NCBI GenBank assembly: GCA_964030785.1
Contig: OZ034975.1
Span: 2,878,201-2,942,200 of the forward strand
Length of the DNA stretch: 64,000 nucleotides
Direction: 5' to 3'
DNA from: Siderastrea siderea
Taxonomy: Eukaryota; Cnidaria; Anthozoa; Scleractinia; Rhizangiidae
In this document: one piece after another, positions 34,080-46,040 of the stretch
How positions within the stretch are numbered: position 1 is the first letter of the stretch
Layout: every line of letters begins with the position of its first letter
Notes under the pieces: model-generated
Database searches by the model: none
Seen by the model: only the letters and a program-made list of their open reading frames with translations
Told to the model about the DNA's origin: nothing
Translations under genes and position numbers: made by a program

Positions 34080-34775
34080 TCCTATGAAATCCTAAAGTAT
34101 GACCATTCAAATGAAAGCTACTGAACAGTACTTCCCTGTGGTGCTGTTTATTATGCTGTGCAAGGTGGTTCCACCTTTTGAGTCTGTGGATGAAATCCTA
34201 AAGTGTGACCATTCAAATGAAAACTACTGAGCAGTACTTTCCTGTGATACTGTTTATTCTGCTGTACAAAGTGGTTCTTACTTTTGAGGTCTGTGGATGA
34301 AATCCTAAAGTGTCACTATTCAAATGAAAGCTATTGAGCAGTTTTTTTGCTGTGATACTGTTTATTATGCTATACAAAATGGTTCTAACTTTTGAGTCTG
34401 TGGATGAAATCCTAAAGTGTGACCATTCAAATGAAAGCTACTAAGCAGTATTTTCCTGTGATACTGTTTATTATGCTGTACAAAGTGGTTCTAACTTTTG
34501 AGTCCGTGGATGAAATCCTAAAGTGTGACTATTCAAATGAAAGCTATTGAGCAGTACACTCCTGTGATACTGTTTATTTTGCTGTACAAAGTGGTCCTAA
34601 TTTTGAGTCTGTGGATAAAATCCTCAAATGTGACGATTCAAATGAAAGCTATTAAGCAGTACTTTTCAGTATGGTGCTGTTAATTATAATTACAAGTCTG
34701 ATTCTGCTGGGAATGAAATTCTAAAGTGTCATAATTCAAATGAAAGCTATTGAGCAGTACTTTCCTGTGGTGTCA
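34080..34775. repeat. Tandem array of ~115-bp units, copy A
   Basis: About six units, each containing GTGACCATTCAAATGAAAGC, GAGCAGTACTTTCCTGTG and TGTTTATTATGCTGTACAAA with divergence between units. The homologous array is at 56590-57235. Confidence 0.9.
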
Positions 34776-35498
34776 TTTCGCATTTGTATCTTTAGGTTTT
34801 GTAAAAAAAATCTTCTTTTTCTAAGGTTTAAATATGGACAATCCTGATAATGAATGGCTAAAATTTTTCAAACTGCAAAACATTAGAAAACATTTTCTTG
34901 TTGTCATTTGCCTTTGAGTCTTCCACTGGACAGTTGCCGTGTGGTTCTTTTGAGTTTCTGTAAGTTTTCTAAAACATTTTCATTTTGTGGGCCCAACTTC
35001 AATGCCTTTTTAGCGGACTGCGGACTGCGGACCGGACTGGGCATAAAACACAGACGGGGTATAAAACGCGGACTGAGTTTAAAAATTGCTGTACTGACCC
35101 ATAAATCTGAAATAATGCTACTTTTTAGTTTTCTTCAGCGCTTTTGAGTTGTCGAAGACCAAAGCTTGCTTCCCCAGCCGTTTAAGCTTTTTAAACAGGT
35201 TTGAGTGGAACGCTAACAAACGTAAACATTGCAAAGTACGTACATAATTTAAACTGTGCAATACAAATCGCTAACATTTAGAACTTCTACTTTGGAGATG
35301 ACTTTCGAGTCACGTATTTCGTTTTCCTAATTAATCTGAATTTCAAAATTAAGAACGCCGTTTAAATATATATATATACAAATAAAGAAAGAAATTGTTA
35401 CTAGTCGTATTTTGCTCTGCATATTTCTGCATTGAGCACTCCTAGGATAAGTGAAGCAATTTTATTTCTTGTTTATTCGTTTATATATATATATATAT
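34776..35498. other. End of copy A and noncoding DNA with GGACTGCGGACT repeats
   Basis: 34776-35010 continues to match copy B (to 57490). From 35011 the sequence switches to GGACTGCGGACTGCGGACC and to a shortened version of the unit seen inverted at 51060-51702. TA runs are at 35367-35378 and 35483-35499. Confidence 0.6.
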
Positions 35499-35853
35499 AA
35501 CGCGTTCCAAACTAAAATGCATTTTTCCAAACTTCAAAATTCCGTCATAAAGCCCAATTTCGCACGGAATAAAACGCGATTTCCGCCAGAAATGTACGAT
35601 ACTCGACTGCAAACAAACCGTTAGTTCGAGTAATACCCTGCTAACACGACGAAATGACATTTTTTAACTGTTGTTGTAGTTAACCACGTTTATTCTGAAC
35701 ACAATTTTACAGTAAAATTCCACAGTTAAAATTGAGCGAAATGGATGGAGACAAAAAATGACCTGTAAAATTACAGCATAGCAAAGGTATTCTCATCCAA
35801 AGGCCTTACAGCTGCAAATAAACTCTAGAAGAGTAACTCTAAAGCAAATGAAT

Positions 35854-36760
35854 GATGCAGAAATTCTGCATCTTCGCCGGGTGGCTTGAAGACGTTGGAT
35901 GCAGAAATTCTGCACAACCTTATTTTTCGCGTTATTCATTACTGTACCGACAACAAATGGATGATGCAGAAATTCTGCATCTCAATTCGGTGGCTTGAAA
36001 ACTGTGGATGCAGAAATTCTGCATGACCTTTTTTGGCGCTTAATTCTACAACAAATGAATGATGCAGAAATTCTGCATCTCAAATCGGTGGCTTGAAAAC
36101 TGTGGATGCAGAAATTCTGCAAGACCCTTTTTCCATTTAATTCACTACTTTATTAACAACAAATGAATGATGCAGAAATTCTGCATCTCAAATCGGTGGC
36201 TTGCCAACTGTGGATGCAGAAATTCTGCATGACCTTATTTTCCGCTTAATTCACTACCTCATCTACAACAAATGAATGATGCAGAAATTCTGCATCTCAA
36301 ATCCGTATCGGTGGCTTGAAAACTGTGGATGCAGAAATTCTGCATAACCTTTTTTCGCTTAATTCACTACCTTATCTACAACAAATGAATGATGCAGAAA
36401 TTCTGCATCTCAAATCAGCGGCTTGAAAAATGTGGATGCAGAAATTCTGCATGACCTTATTTTCCGCTTAATTTACTACCTTATCTACAACAAATGAATG
36501 ATGCAGAAATTCTGCATCTCAAATCCGTATCAGTGGCTTGAAAACTGTGGATGCAGAAATTCTGCATGACCTTTATCCCACTTAATTCACTACGATTTCT
36601 GCAACAAATGAATAATACAGAAATTCTGCATCTCAAATCAGTGGCTTCAAAAATTTGGATGCAGAAAATCTGTACAACCTTTTTTCCGCTTACAGCTGTA
36701 ATTTAGTACTGTCCCGACAACAAATGAATGATGCAGAAATTCTGCATCTCAACTAATATA
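35854..36760. repeat. Left subterminal array: ~109-bp units, two 19-bp palindromes each
   Basis: About 15 copies of GCAGAAATTCTGC occur at alternating spacings of about 44 and 60 bp, giving a unit of ~109 bp with GGTGGCTTGAAAACTGTGGA between the palindromes. The full palindrome has perfect 9-bp arms around a central A. Copies decay beyond about 36600, and a last, weaker one is near 36867. Confidence 0.9.
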
Positions 36761-37123
36761 CTCATAACTGTACATGGCTTGCAAAATTTTGATCCAAAAA
36801 ATTCTACACAATCTTATCTCCCGCTTAATTCACTATTGTACATGTATCCACAACAAATCAGTGAAACAGAAATTCTGCAACTTAACCTAGTGGCTTGAAA
36901 AAATGGATGCAAAATATTTTGGCACCTACACTGTAGGTAGACAAGTTACTTGGGCAGAAAAATGCAAAAGTGCTGCCTTTCATACACATAGAAACATGAT
37001 TCGAGCTAGAGAAAGAAGTCAAAACAATGAAAATTTACATGTATAGATTATTAATTTTGAAGTAATTTCTGGAAAAATTTTACACCCTTTACTTCATAAA
37101 ATCCAACAATAAAATTATTATAA

Positions 37124-37919
37124 GGGACCGTTCATTTTTTATGGGGTAAGGAGGGCTGGTGGGATTTGATGGGTAGTACCTGTAAAATATAATGACCCCC
37201 CTATACATTAGAAAGTTTTTACCTGGCCCCCCCTTGTAGTCCTAAATATTTGAGATGACCCCCCCCCCAAAAAAAAAGGAAAGAAAAAGGGATCAAGTAA
37301 ATCTAAAACTTATCAAGCTGAAAATAAATTTAACTGTCAATTTTAACACTCAAGTCCTGCAGGAGTAAATGTCTTTATTCAGACAAGCACTAAAGGTAAT
37401 TTTCTGGCAGGGGTTCCAGAGGTTTCTTCCCCTGGAAAATGTTGAAAATTTAGAGATGCCCTAATGCAATTTGCTGCATTCTGAAGTACATAAACAGACA
37501 ATTCATATCGGTTTGAAGCATTATTTTGGACATTGTTATCAGTTGTTCAGTTGTTTAAGAATCGGATTAGCAGAGGGCAAAAAAGAGCTGACATTCCCCT
37601 GGCTGTATTTTATAATGAAACAGTTCGTGGGGTAGAGTAGCTGTTGGGTGTATAACGGAGTAGGGGGGTCCGGGGGTATTCTCCCCCGGGAAAATTTGAA
37701 TTTTCAGAACCTTAGAAACGCTATTTTTGGTCTTCTGGCACTAATGTTTGCATTATTACAGAAGTTGTCACTACTAAACTTACAGGCAATTTTTTGGTGA
37801 CCCCCCCCTTTACACACCATATTTTTTTGGCTGGCCCCCCCTATGAAGCCATATTTTTTTACGTGGCCCCCCCTCAAATCCCACCAGCCCCCCCTACCTC
37901 ATAAAAAATGAACGGTCCC
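37124..37919. mobile_element. 796-bp MITE with TAA duplication (Harbinger-like)
   Basis: TAA at 37121-37123 and 37920-37922 flank inverted termini GGGACCGTTCATTTTTTATG. Inverted C/G-rich subterminal tracts follow (CCCCCCAGCC-type). The interior has no gene. The TWA duplication and GGGAC-type end suggest PIF/Harbinger. Confidence 0.8.
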
Positions 37920-37922
37920 TAA

Positions 37923-39474
37923 GGAAAAAAAATACTATTTGCTGCTTAATTATTGCTGATACAGGGTGTATGTATCTATTTGAGCCCTGATCAGCTAGGT
38001 GTATATTCATACAGCAGTAATGATTTTTGAAATAAAATGGAAGAAATCTGCTAAGTTCAGCAAATAGGTGACTTACACCCTGTATGGAAGTAGGCCTTAC
38101 TGCATACATTTCATGTCTGTGTCACACAAATTCCCTTATCAGATCTAACTGTTTCACCATGGTCTGGCACAAATCATGAAGTAAAAGCAAATCCTTTCGC
38201 TGATTTATTTGTATTTCTTAGAATACACTGACATAGTTCATATCTACCTCGCCACTGATCAAACCAAACGAGACTGTGCCCACACACCAGGAAGCACTGC
38301 GTTAAGCCTCAGTAACATTTTTGGCCCAAAATGTACAGTTTCAGGAGCCCGATAGTATACGCTGTGACAGAAGAAAGAAAAGAGACAGACAATTAATGTA
38401 TTATAATGAGGAGGTGGAGGAGAGGGCCAACCTTGGCCATTATGATACTTACAGGCTGTAAGCCATTTTTGCTTATAGTAGTTAGCTATTTCATGTGTTG
38501 TGGATTCGTAACCCCTTAAAGCCATTTAACTTGTCATCAAAGCACAAGATGACCAGGGAATGCATTGTAGCTAAATTTTCCTCACTGTTAACTTTATCCT
38601 GAGTCAAAGCATTACACCCCTACGTAGGGGATTGTTTGCCAGTGTATTTTTGTTTTGTTTTTGTCTGTTTGTTTTTTATTTATTGTTATTATTTTTTTCC
38701 CGGCTTTGAAACTGATGCTCAAGCTGCTTTTATTTTTTAATATTGTCAATATAAATATCATAAGCAATGAACATATCCCATTCTGTAACACGGTGCCCTT
38801 GTATGACAACTATATGTGATGCAGTTGCACTGTTCACTAGGAATTTTACCCTTGGGTAATTTGCAATGTATCAGTGAGTAACTGCAACCGGGAAGTGAAT
38901 CAAAACCCAAAGTAAACCCAACCCAAAGTATTTCCTCAAGGATGCCACAGCGGAAAAGGGCTAGTGTAATGTGCTGAACAATTCAGAACTTTAACATCCA
39001 TCCCTCCTGACTCTTAAGCATTTATTTGAACTTTTGATGCTCAGGGCTTGCATAAAATTCCTGCCCCCTCCTCCCCCTTTGCCAAAAAAGTGCTCAAATG
39101 CCCCTCCCAAAGAACTATTAATTTTTTTTCAGTGGGAATTATTCATATTATTCCCAGGGTCTGCGAGTGAAAATGTTGCTCGCCTGTTCTGAATGTTCTA
39201 GACATCAGAGAGTGAATCAGAGTTGTATCTCCCAAAACAAAAGGAGTAAGGCATGGTTTGGTGGCGTGTTTCTTCACTCTTTATGTGACAAGGCCTTTCA
39301 AACCTGACCACCACTATAAACTGTAGCATGCTAATCAGTAAATAAATATATAAAAGCAATGAATAAAAATTATTGAATGAGGTTTTTGTGATCATACAGT
39401 GGAATAATCAAGGTCTCTGTAAGTGTTTTCAGCCAAGGCCAAAACCGAGTATCACAATAACTAAATCTAATAAC
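37923..39474. other. Interior of the 9-kb unit, no convincing gene
   Basis: A minus-strand stretch at 38259-38525 contains a plausible donor (CCT|GTAAGT) and acceptor (CTGTCACAG) around two short open segments. Neither has a recognisable product. Confidence 0.4.
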
Positions 39475-39630
39475 TGAAGGGGTGCCTGGAATAAAGTCCC
39501 AAGTGACTTCTGATTAACTGATAAATTCTCCTTTCAACCCTTTCCTTGCATCTGTTTGTAAAATTAATCAAAGGGAGAATTTGACATTAGATTAGAGGTC
39601 ACTTAGGGCCTTACTCCACACACCCCTTCA
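39475..39630. mobile_element. 156-bp foldback MITE
   Basis: The inverted termini TGAAGGGGTG and CACCCCTTCA extend along almost the whole element with mismatches (AAGTGACTTCTGATTAA-type against its inverse). It has no coding content. Confidence 0.7.
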
Positions 39631-39924
39631 ATGTTTTAATATGCACTGTGTTTTTTTTTTTTTTTTTGCTGGGTGTAAATTTGGCACTCACCACCCATGT
39701 ACTTGATATGGGCACAGGGAAAGGGAGGGAGGGGGGATGGTATTCCAAGAGACCTCTGTACACTGAAGGTCATGTGATATTAACTTTCTCAATCTAGCAA
39801 TCTACAGACTAGGGCAATTGCTCTTTGTCTTTCCATAAACCATGTATACATATACCTATGAAGAAGACGAAATTAGAAAGAAACAGTTCTTGAGTAATAT
39901 CACATGACCTACATGTACATTGGA

Positions 39925-39962
39925 AAAAACAAACAAACAAACAAACAAACAAACAAACAAAC
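39925..39962. repeat. AAAC microsatellite
   Basis: About nine AAAC units. Confidence 0.9.
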
Positions 39963-42032
39963 ATTCCAGCTACAAAATACAGGACGTCCATTGATCGGCG
40001 CATAATTATTAATATTAAACAGAGTAAATTAAATCTTCATTTAAATAGATTGAAAGCAGACTCTTACCTTTCATTTACCATATTAGCATTTGAACAGGCC
40101 ACACTCCTGTGCCTGAGCTACAAAAACTCAACTGGACGCTGACAACGAAGTCGATGTCTGCAATTCATGTAGACAACGTTTGTGGAACGAACTCATCATA
40201 AGTTTGTCCTTGAATAAGACAAGCCAAAGTTGAATATTCGCTTCATATCTAATTGATACGAGCAGTGTCTTCGTCGAAATCCTCCTCCTCAGGATTGCTA
40301 CCGTTGAAAATACGAATTTGGAAGAATTTCCGTTCGCGATTTCCACTCAGGCCGCCGAAATAGAAAGATTCCTAACGAATTTCCTCCCAACCTCAAGGGC
40401 AGCCTCGTTCCCAGGTTGCTCTCAGGTTTACAGGAAAGGTGATTGGACGTTTTGAATATCAGAAGATGATTTGATTGGTTCAAGTATTTTATGGATGACA
40501 CATTAATTTCCGTTTGAGAAGACGCGCCATTCGATTTTCTGTTGCCTCGTTCAATGTTGGTTCCTCGATTCGCTCACATTTTGTCCTCTCGTTTAATTTG
40601 TCAAGAACATGGTGTTTTACATCGTTTTTCTTTTCTCTCGACGTACACGAGCGCGATTAGATTTACCATGAAGGTCACTGCGTTAATCTGAGGGACGCTT
40701 CTTCATGGATGCCATGATTTGAATTCTTCAAACCAGCAGAACTCGTGAGAAGAACTGGCCTAATGGAGTGTTCTAAATGGTAGGTGTTTAAGTGTTTGAT
40801 TCTTACTGCAGTATTTATACAACAGCGACATATTACAAACAGTTCAGCGGCGGTGTTTGCGTCTTCTCTGTTAGAATCGGTTAAATGAAATGTTCCCAAA
40901 GATCCCAGCGTAAATATGCATGAACATAAGCTTGAGCTTATGTAGCTGGGTTGATTGATTAGCCATACGCTACAAGTAGTCCCTGAAAATCGCCGCCTGC
41001 GAGGAGACACAAGACACTGAAGGGAAGAGAGAAAATAAACTTTTTTTTGAATATTTGATTCACTTGGAATATTTACTGCCTACTCAAAACTAAACCTTAA
41101 CAACATTAAAATCACAGAAAAACAACCCTGTGTTGACTGCTACTCCAGTCACAGCCTGCCTACAACTCTATAAGAGTTTGACTGGGCTGACACATACAGC
41201 CAGTACTGTTTCAATGGTTTGTTTGACAGAATTCTATTCCAAGTGAATTTTGTATTGGACATAGCAGTGAAAATAGGAAGCTTGCACAATGACAGCATCA
41301 AAAAATACGAGCTTTAATGAGCAAAAAAACAACTCTGCATGTGCATCACACTTTAAGGTACATTTCCTTCCTATCCTCTGCATAACTACATGTACAAAAA
41401 ACACGAAATTACCTAATGTGACCCTTTATGGAGGACTTGAATTCACAAGCAATTTAAATGCCACCCCTACAATTCCACTCCAGGAAAATACACCTACATT
41501 TGACAAGTGTAGCAAGTTAGAATCACTGCAATAATGTTTAAAAGATCACACAAACTCTTTATAACTGGTAACGTCTCCAGTGCTGCTGCTGTTGTGGTTG
41601 TGTAAACTCCCCAATAATGGTAAAGATGCACTGGCTATCAAATTACCTTGGAGGTGTGGTGTGCATGTAAGATTTTTGTCTTCTTTATTTTATCGTGGAT
41701 GAAATGAAACAATCTGTAGTTATGTTTTTCTGTTTTAACTTCAGATCAAGATACAATAAATTATTGAGATATTTAAATTTCAAGTACTGAATATAACTTA
41801 GAAAATGAATTAATAATGTCTCTCTTATATTGTTAACCTAAAACAGGCTAGAGAAGCATGCAAGATTACAATGTATACCAGTCTCTCTGCACCTCTGATG
41901 TGACAACAGATTTTACGAGGCCAGCATATACCAGTACATAGTACATAGTATAAGTATAAATAATATATTTAAAAACCCTCAGCACTTTTATTTAGTTACA
42001 TGTACAAAACTCACAGTGTATTATGCTGATCG
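39963..42032. other. Interior of the 9-kb unit, no recognised gene
   Basis: A minus-strand segment at about 40240-40330 reads as an acidic stretch (N-P-E-E-E-D-F-D-E-D), and a longer frame exists at 40675-41010. Neither matches a family I know. They could be exons of a captured or element-encoded gene, but no clear splice chain was found. Confidence 0.35.
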
Positions 42033-42747
42033 GGGGCCAGTTGCATAAAACCTAATGTCTGGCATTAAAATAGAGAGTTTGAGTTTAAAAGTCAGCACAC
42101 ACGAGGGGACTAGTCCCTGCGAGTAGTCCGGGGGACCAAAATTTGGTCCCTGCGACTAGTCCCACGAATTCAAACTGGTTTGAATTCATGGGACTAGTCC
42201 CACAAACTACGGTATGCTTGGTCTCTTTGTGTGAACTCTTCATGGGAAAAGTCCCTGCGACTGAATGAAAATATTTAGTTGGATCTTTTAATTTTGTTTT
42301 TTCCAGTTGGCCTGGAGAATAATTTTTCCTCTGTATTGGGAGTCTTGATCAAACAGTCGCCTTTTTACTTCTGTATCAGCAATATAGGATACTAGAGAAA
42401 AAACTTTATTGAAATTACAAATGACAATCACACATAGACTTATAGATGAACAGTGTGCAGTTTTATTGAGCCGAATTACTTTGATGTTTTGCGGTTAATT
42501 TACTAAATTTGGTTTTACTGTTGAGGACCGCTCCATTTTTCGTCTTCACATTTTGGCGAATTTCAGTAAGAGCGCCCTGAATTTTACCCTTTTGCTGTTA
42601 ACAGGTCCCCACATGTAAACCCTTCAAGGGACTTGTCCCCGCAACTAGTCCCATCGTGTAAACATTACAGGAGACTAGTTGCTGCAACAAGTCCCTGTGA
42701 CTAGTCCCGTCGTGTGTGCTGACCTTAAGTTTTATGCAACTGGCCCC
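42033..42747. mobile_element. MITE interrupted by a second, TTAA-flanked MITE
   Basis: The outer TIRs are GGGGCCAGTTGCATAAAAC (42033) and its inverse ending at 42747. The inner element 42089-42724 is flanked by TTAA (42085-42088, 42725-42728) and has inverted ends containing GTCAGCACACACGAGG and GGACTAGTC repeats. Removing the inner element leaves an outer MITE of only about 75 bp. Confidence 0.75.
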
Positions 42748-43439
42748 TGTATGTTACACTGTACATGTATCTTGGACTTTGAACTTAAATGGATATTCAG
42801 AGAGTAGTACATGTTTCATACATGTAAATCTTGTCAGTAAGATTAATGCTATTCCAGTTTCACCTTGTTTCATGGGGCTAGTTGCACAGATTTTGGCCAC
42901 ATTTGAATTTCTCTTATGGTTTGGGCTACCATCAAAAATATTGTTATAACCACAGTTTGATATTTTCCTTAGAGCGGTTTACATTGATTTTCTTTATCTT
43001 TATTATTATCTTTATTATTATTGCAAAAGGCAGGGTGCATAATTTTTTCGCATCTCTTTTCAACCTGCATAACATGTTGTTGCTAAGTTAGACTGTTTTA
43101 TATCCATGTAAGCAGGTACAATCTTGTTTGCATGTTCTATTGTTTCCAAACTCCATGGATTTTGCCCCCTTTTACATGTTATGTAGAATAGTTTCAATCA
43201 AAGACAAAAAATTGGTTTTATCAACTGCATGTCATTTGATAATTAAATATAAATTATACTGTAAGTGACGTTTTGAACACTATCCCTTTTATTCATTTTA
43301 TTCACGGGCACAGATCAACCTCATTCCCAAGGTCTCTCTTCTCCACCCTGGGAACAAGGTTGGGCCAGGGGCACAGTTTTTTGCAACTTACATGTATCTG
43401 AGTTCAGTGAATCTAAGTATTTTAAGCCATTTAACAAAT

Positions 43440-44345
43440 TGCAGAATTTTGCATCCTGTATTCACTGCTTAATAACTTTTTGCTGAATTTTACTCGTATA
43501 ACCAAATGCAGAATTTCTGCATCTTAGCTCAGTGTAGTGAAATCGTATTTTTTTGCTGATTTTTGTTCATTTTAGCAGGTGCAGAATTTCTGCATCTTAG
43601 CTCAGTGCAGTGAATTTGAGTGTATTAAGCCACTGAACAAGATGCCAAATTTCTGCATCCTTTGGTATTCACTGCTTAATAAGTATAGTTATTGCTGAGT
43701 TGTATTCATTTTATCAAGCGCAGTATTTCTGCATCTTAGTTCAGTGCAGTGAATTTGTATAGTTTTTTGCTGATTTTTGTTCATTTTAGCAGGCGCAGAA
43801 TTTCTGCGTCATAGCTCAGTGCAGTGAATTTGAGTGTATTAAGCCACTGAACAAAATGCAGAATTTCTGCATCCTGTTGGTATTCACCACTTAATAAGTA
43901 TAGTTTTTGCTGAGTTGTATTCATTTTGTCAAGCGCAGTATTTCTGCATCTTAGTTCAGTGCAGTGAATTTGTATAGTTTTTGCTGATTTTTGTTCATTT
44001 TAGCAGGTGCAGAATTTCTGCATCTTAGCTCAGTGCAGTGAATTTGTATAGTTTGCAGAATTTCTGCAGCCATTGGTATTCAGTGCTTAATAAGTATAGT
44101 TTCTGATTGTGATTCATTTTACCAAATGCAGAATTTCTGCATCTCAGCTCAGTGCAGTGGATTTGAGTATTTTGTTTAGCCACTGAGCAAGATGCAGAAT
44201 TTCTGCATCCTATTGGTATTCACTACTTATTAAGTGTCGTTTTTACTTATTTTTATTCATTTTATCAAATGCAGAATTTCTGCATCTCAACTCAGTGCAG
44301 TGTATTATCTAGCCACTGAACAAGATGCAGAATTTCTGCATCCCA
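43440..44345. repeat. Right subterminal palindrome array, inverted relative to the left
   Basis: About 12 copies of GCAGAATTTCTGC (central T) are separated by GCTCAGTGCAGTGAATTTG-type spacers of roughly 45-75 bp. The palindrome is the exact complement of the left-arm version, but the spacer sequences differ from those of the left arm. Confidence 0.9.
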
Positions 44346-44557
44346 TTTGTAAGAGCAGAACTGTAAGGCACACTTTATACTGAATGGAAAATTGTGTTGT
44401 TCAATTATAAGCATTCTTTACCGAGCCAGTTTGGTTGTTGTTGAGAATATACGATTTACAATGAATACGGTAGAGGCGTCGAGGAATATCCCCATTCTCA
44501 ACGGAAAATAGTAAGAAAATCGTAAGTTTGGAAAAACGCATTTTTGTTTGGAACGCG

Positions 44558-44559
<2 letters not shown>

Positions 44560-44623
<64 letters not shown>
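44560..44623. repeat. TA microsatellite
   Basis: About 32 TA units between the 9-kb unit and the Penelope-like element. Confidence 0.95.
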
Positions 44624-44627
<4 letters not shown>

Positions 44628-44700
44628 GATTGAAAAAACGTTGTCGGGAGATGACCACAAACCATAAACGATACGACCTAGTGGTTTGCCGGGAAACATC
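44628..44700. repeat. Inverted copy of the Penelope-like element's internal sequence
   Basis: The segment ATTGAAAAAACGTTGTCGGG to CCATAAACGA is the complement of about 45038-45115 in the Penelope-like element (GACAACGTTTTTTCAAT). It is typical of the inverted 5' junctions of these elements. Confidence 0.75.
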
Positions 44701-44708
44701 TGAACTAT

Positions 44709-45010
44709 TTACTGATTTGCATTTTGAAAGCCGTTCACTTGCATTGTTTGTCTGTGTTGATATCGCACTTTGTGCGTGATGTACCCGACAGTGAACGAAT
44801 GGTTGGTGGCAGGACTTAGTTCTACCGAATAGTTTTCCCGCAAAAATTGCTTCAACTCAGGTACGGATGCAAACTTTGGCAAATTTCGCACTGTGTAGCT
44901 CTCAAATTGGCCCTTCTTGGCCAATTTGGCCACTTTCAGGTAAGCTTGCACGGTTTCCATTGCCACGTGCAACTCGCTGCAATCAACATCAGTCACAAGA
45001 GAACAGGCTT
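44709..45010 (-). pseudogene. Unrecognised coding fragment between inverted Penelope-like segments
   Basis: The minus-strand frame encodes about 100 residues with good coding character (ELHVAMETVQAYLKVAKLAK, then S-V-E-L-S-P-A-T-N-H-S-F-T-V-G-Y-I). It is not part of any Penelope protein I know and reads opposite to it. It sits between the inverted copy at 44628-44700 and the Penelope coding start at about 45010. It may be host sequence trapped at the insertion junction. Family unknown. Confidence 0.35.
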
Positions 45011-45748
45011 GAATTTTGAATATGCAAATGATAATGTACATCTACCCAAAAATCCGTTGGGTCTCATCGTCAATGGTTTATGCTTTTCACCCGACAACGT
45101 TTTTTCAATTAGGTGTATATTTCCATTCGTATTGACATTTAATCCAAATTTACCGAACGTGGGTAACATAATTAGAAAGCATTTGTTGATTTTACAATCC
45201 AACCCCAAATTAAAAGAACTTTTCCCTCTAGGCTCTATCATACCATCTTTTCGTAGGTCAAAAATCTTAAAGAATTATTGGCACCATCTCGTTTTAAAAC
45301 CGCCGAAGAGGGACAAACAATTCAACAAAGCAATGGCTGTTTCAAATGCGATAGGAATAGATGCGATCTTTGTCGAAATTTCTTTGTTGAATCCAAATCA
45401 TTTCTTAGCTTGCAGACGGGCAAAAAATACACCATTCATTCAAGACTTTCTTGTGATTCTAAAAATGTGATTTATTTGGTTTCTTGCAAGAAATGTCGTT
45501 TGCAATACATAGGATCTACAACCACTGATTTTCGAATTAGGTTTCGTAATCACAAGTCTGCTATGCTCACAAACAAAACAACTTGTGAAGTAGCAGTGCA
45601 TTTCAACAAAACTTCACACATTTTAGATGATTTTTCGTTTCAATGTATTGATCAGGTGCAGGCCCCAAACAACTCGGATGAGTTCGACAGGCTTTTAATT
45701 ACAAAGGAGGCTTATTGGAGTGCTCAGCTGTTCTCTTTGGCACCCCAT
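45010..45748 (+). pseudogene. Penelope-like Pol: linker and GIY-YIG endonuclease, 5' part
   Basis: Frame 44847-45470 contains the conserved post-RT segment (L-P-N-V-G-N-I-I-R-K-H, then S-F-R-R-S-K). After a frameshift near 45275, frame 45278-45814 carries the zinc-finger-like C..C (C-F-K-C-D-R-N-R-C-D-L-C) and GIY-YIG variant L-Q-Y-I-G-S-T-T-T-D-F-R-I-R-F-R-N-H-K. The frame is then cut at S-L-A-P-H by the LTR element at 45749; the real C-terminus resumes at about 49214. Confidence 0.85.
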
Positions 45749-45931
45749 TGTAATAACAGCACAAGATTCGTGGTAAACGGCAAAAGAAGAACCTTTAATT
45801 CGCAGAGATCCTAACTGTGTTCGTACATCTTTTCAAGTGTCATATAACACTTCATTTCGAATAACTAATTATCTCGAGCCTGAATAAATTACATAAAAGC
45901 ATGCAGCGAAAGAATTTAACACATTATGACA
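45749..45931 (-). repeat. LTR (3' in element orientation) of the Ty3-like element
   Basis: 183 bp, TGTAATAACAGC ... TTATGACA, TG...CA ends on both strands. It is almost identical to 49031-49213. It is preceded by CCCAT, which recurs after the other LTR at 49214-49218. Confidence 0.95.
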
Positions 45932-46040
45932 CCCTCTCTTTTATAACAGAAAAAGAAAATAAACACGTCAAATAAAAACAACAACAACAAAAGAGAGTCC
46001 TTAAAGCTGCAACAGTTCAGACAGTTCACTGCTTAGGCAC

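Larger units (their letters stand above)
35499..44559. mobile_element. 9.06-kb inverted-repeat unit with subterminal palindrome arrays
   Basis: AACGCGTTCCAAAC at 35499 begins a 36-bp terminus. Its inverted copy at 44524-44559 differs at two positions. Both outer ends abut TA microsatellites (TATATA). The ends are followed inward by arrays of the palindrome GATGCAGAAATTCTGCATC at 35854-36760 and its inverse at 43440-44345. Nested MITEs (37124-37919, 39475-39630, 42033-42747) account for about 1.7 kb. No transposase, polymerase or recombinase was recognised. It behaves like one large TIR element that inserted into, or carries, TA repeats; the superfamily is unknown. Confidence 0.65.

Noticed and set aside
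44401..44699. Frames with long runs of alternating I and Y
   Set aside because: Translation of the TA microsatellite.
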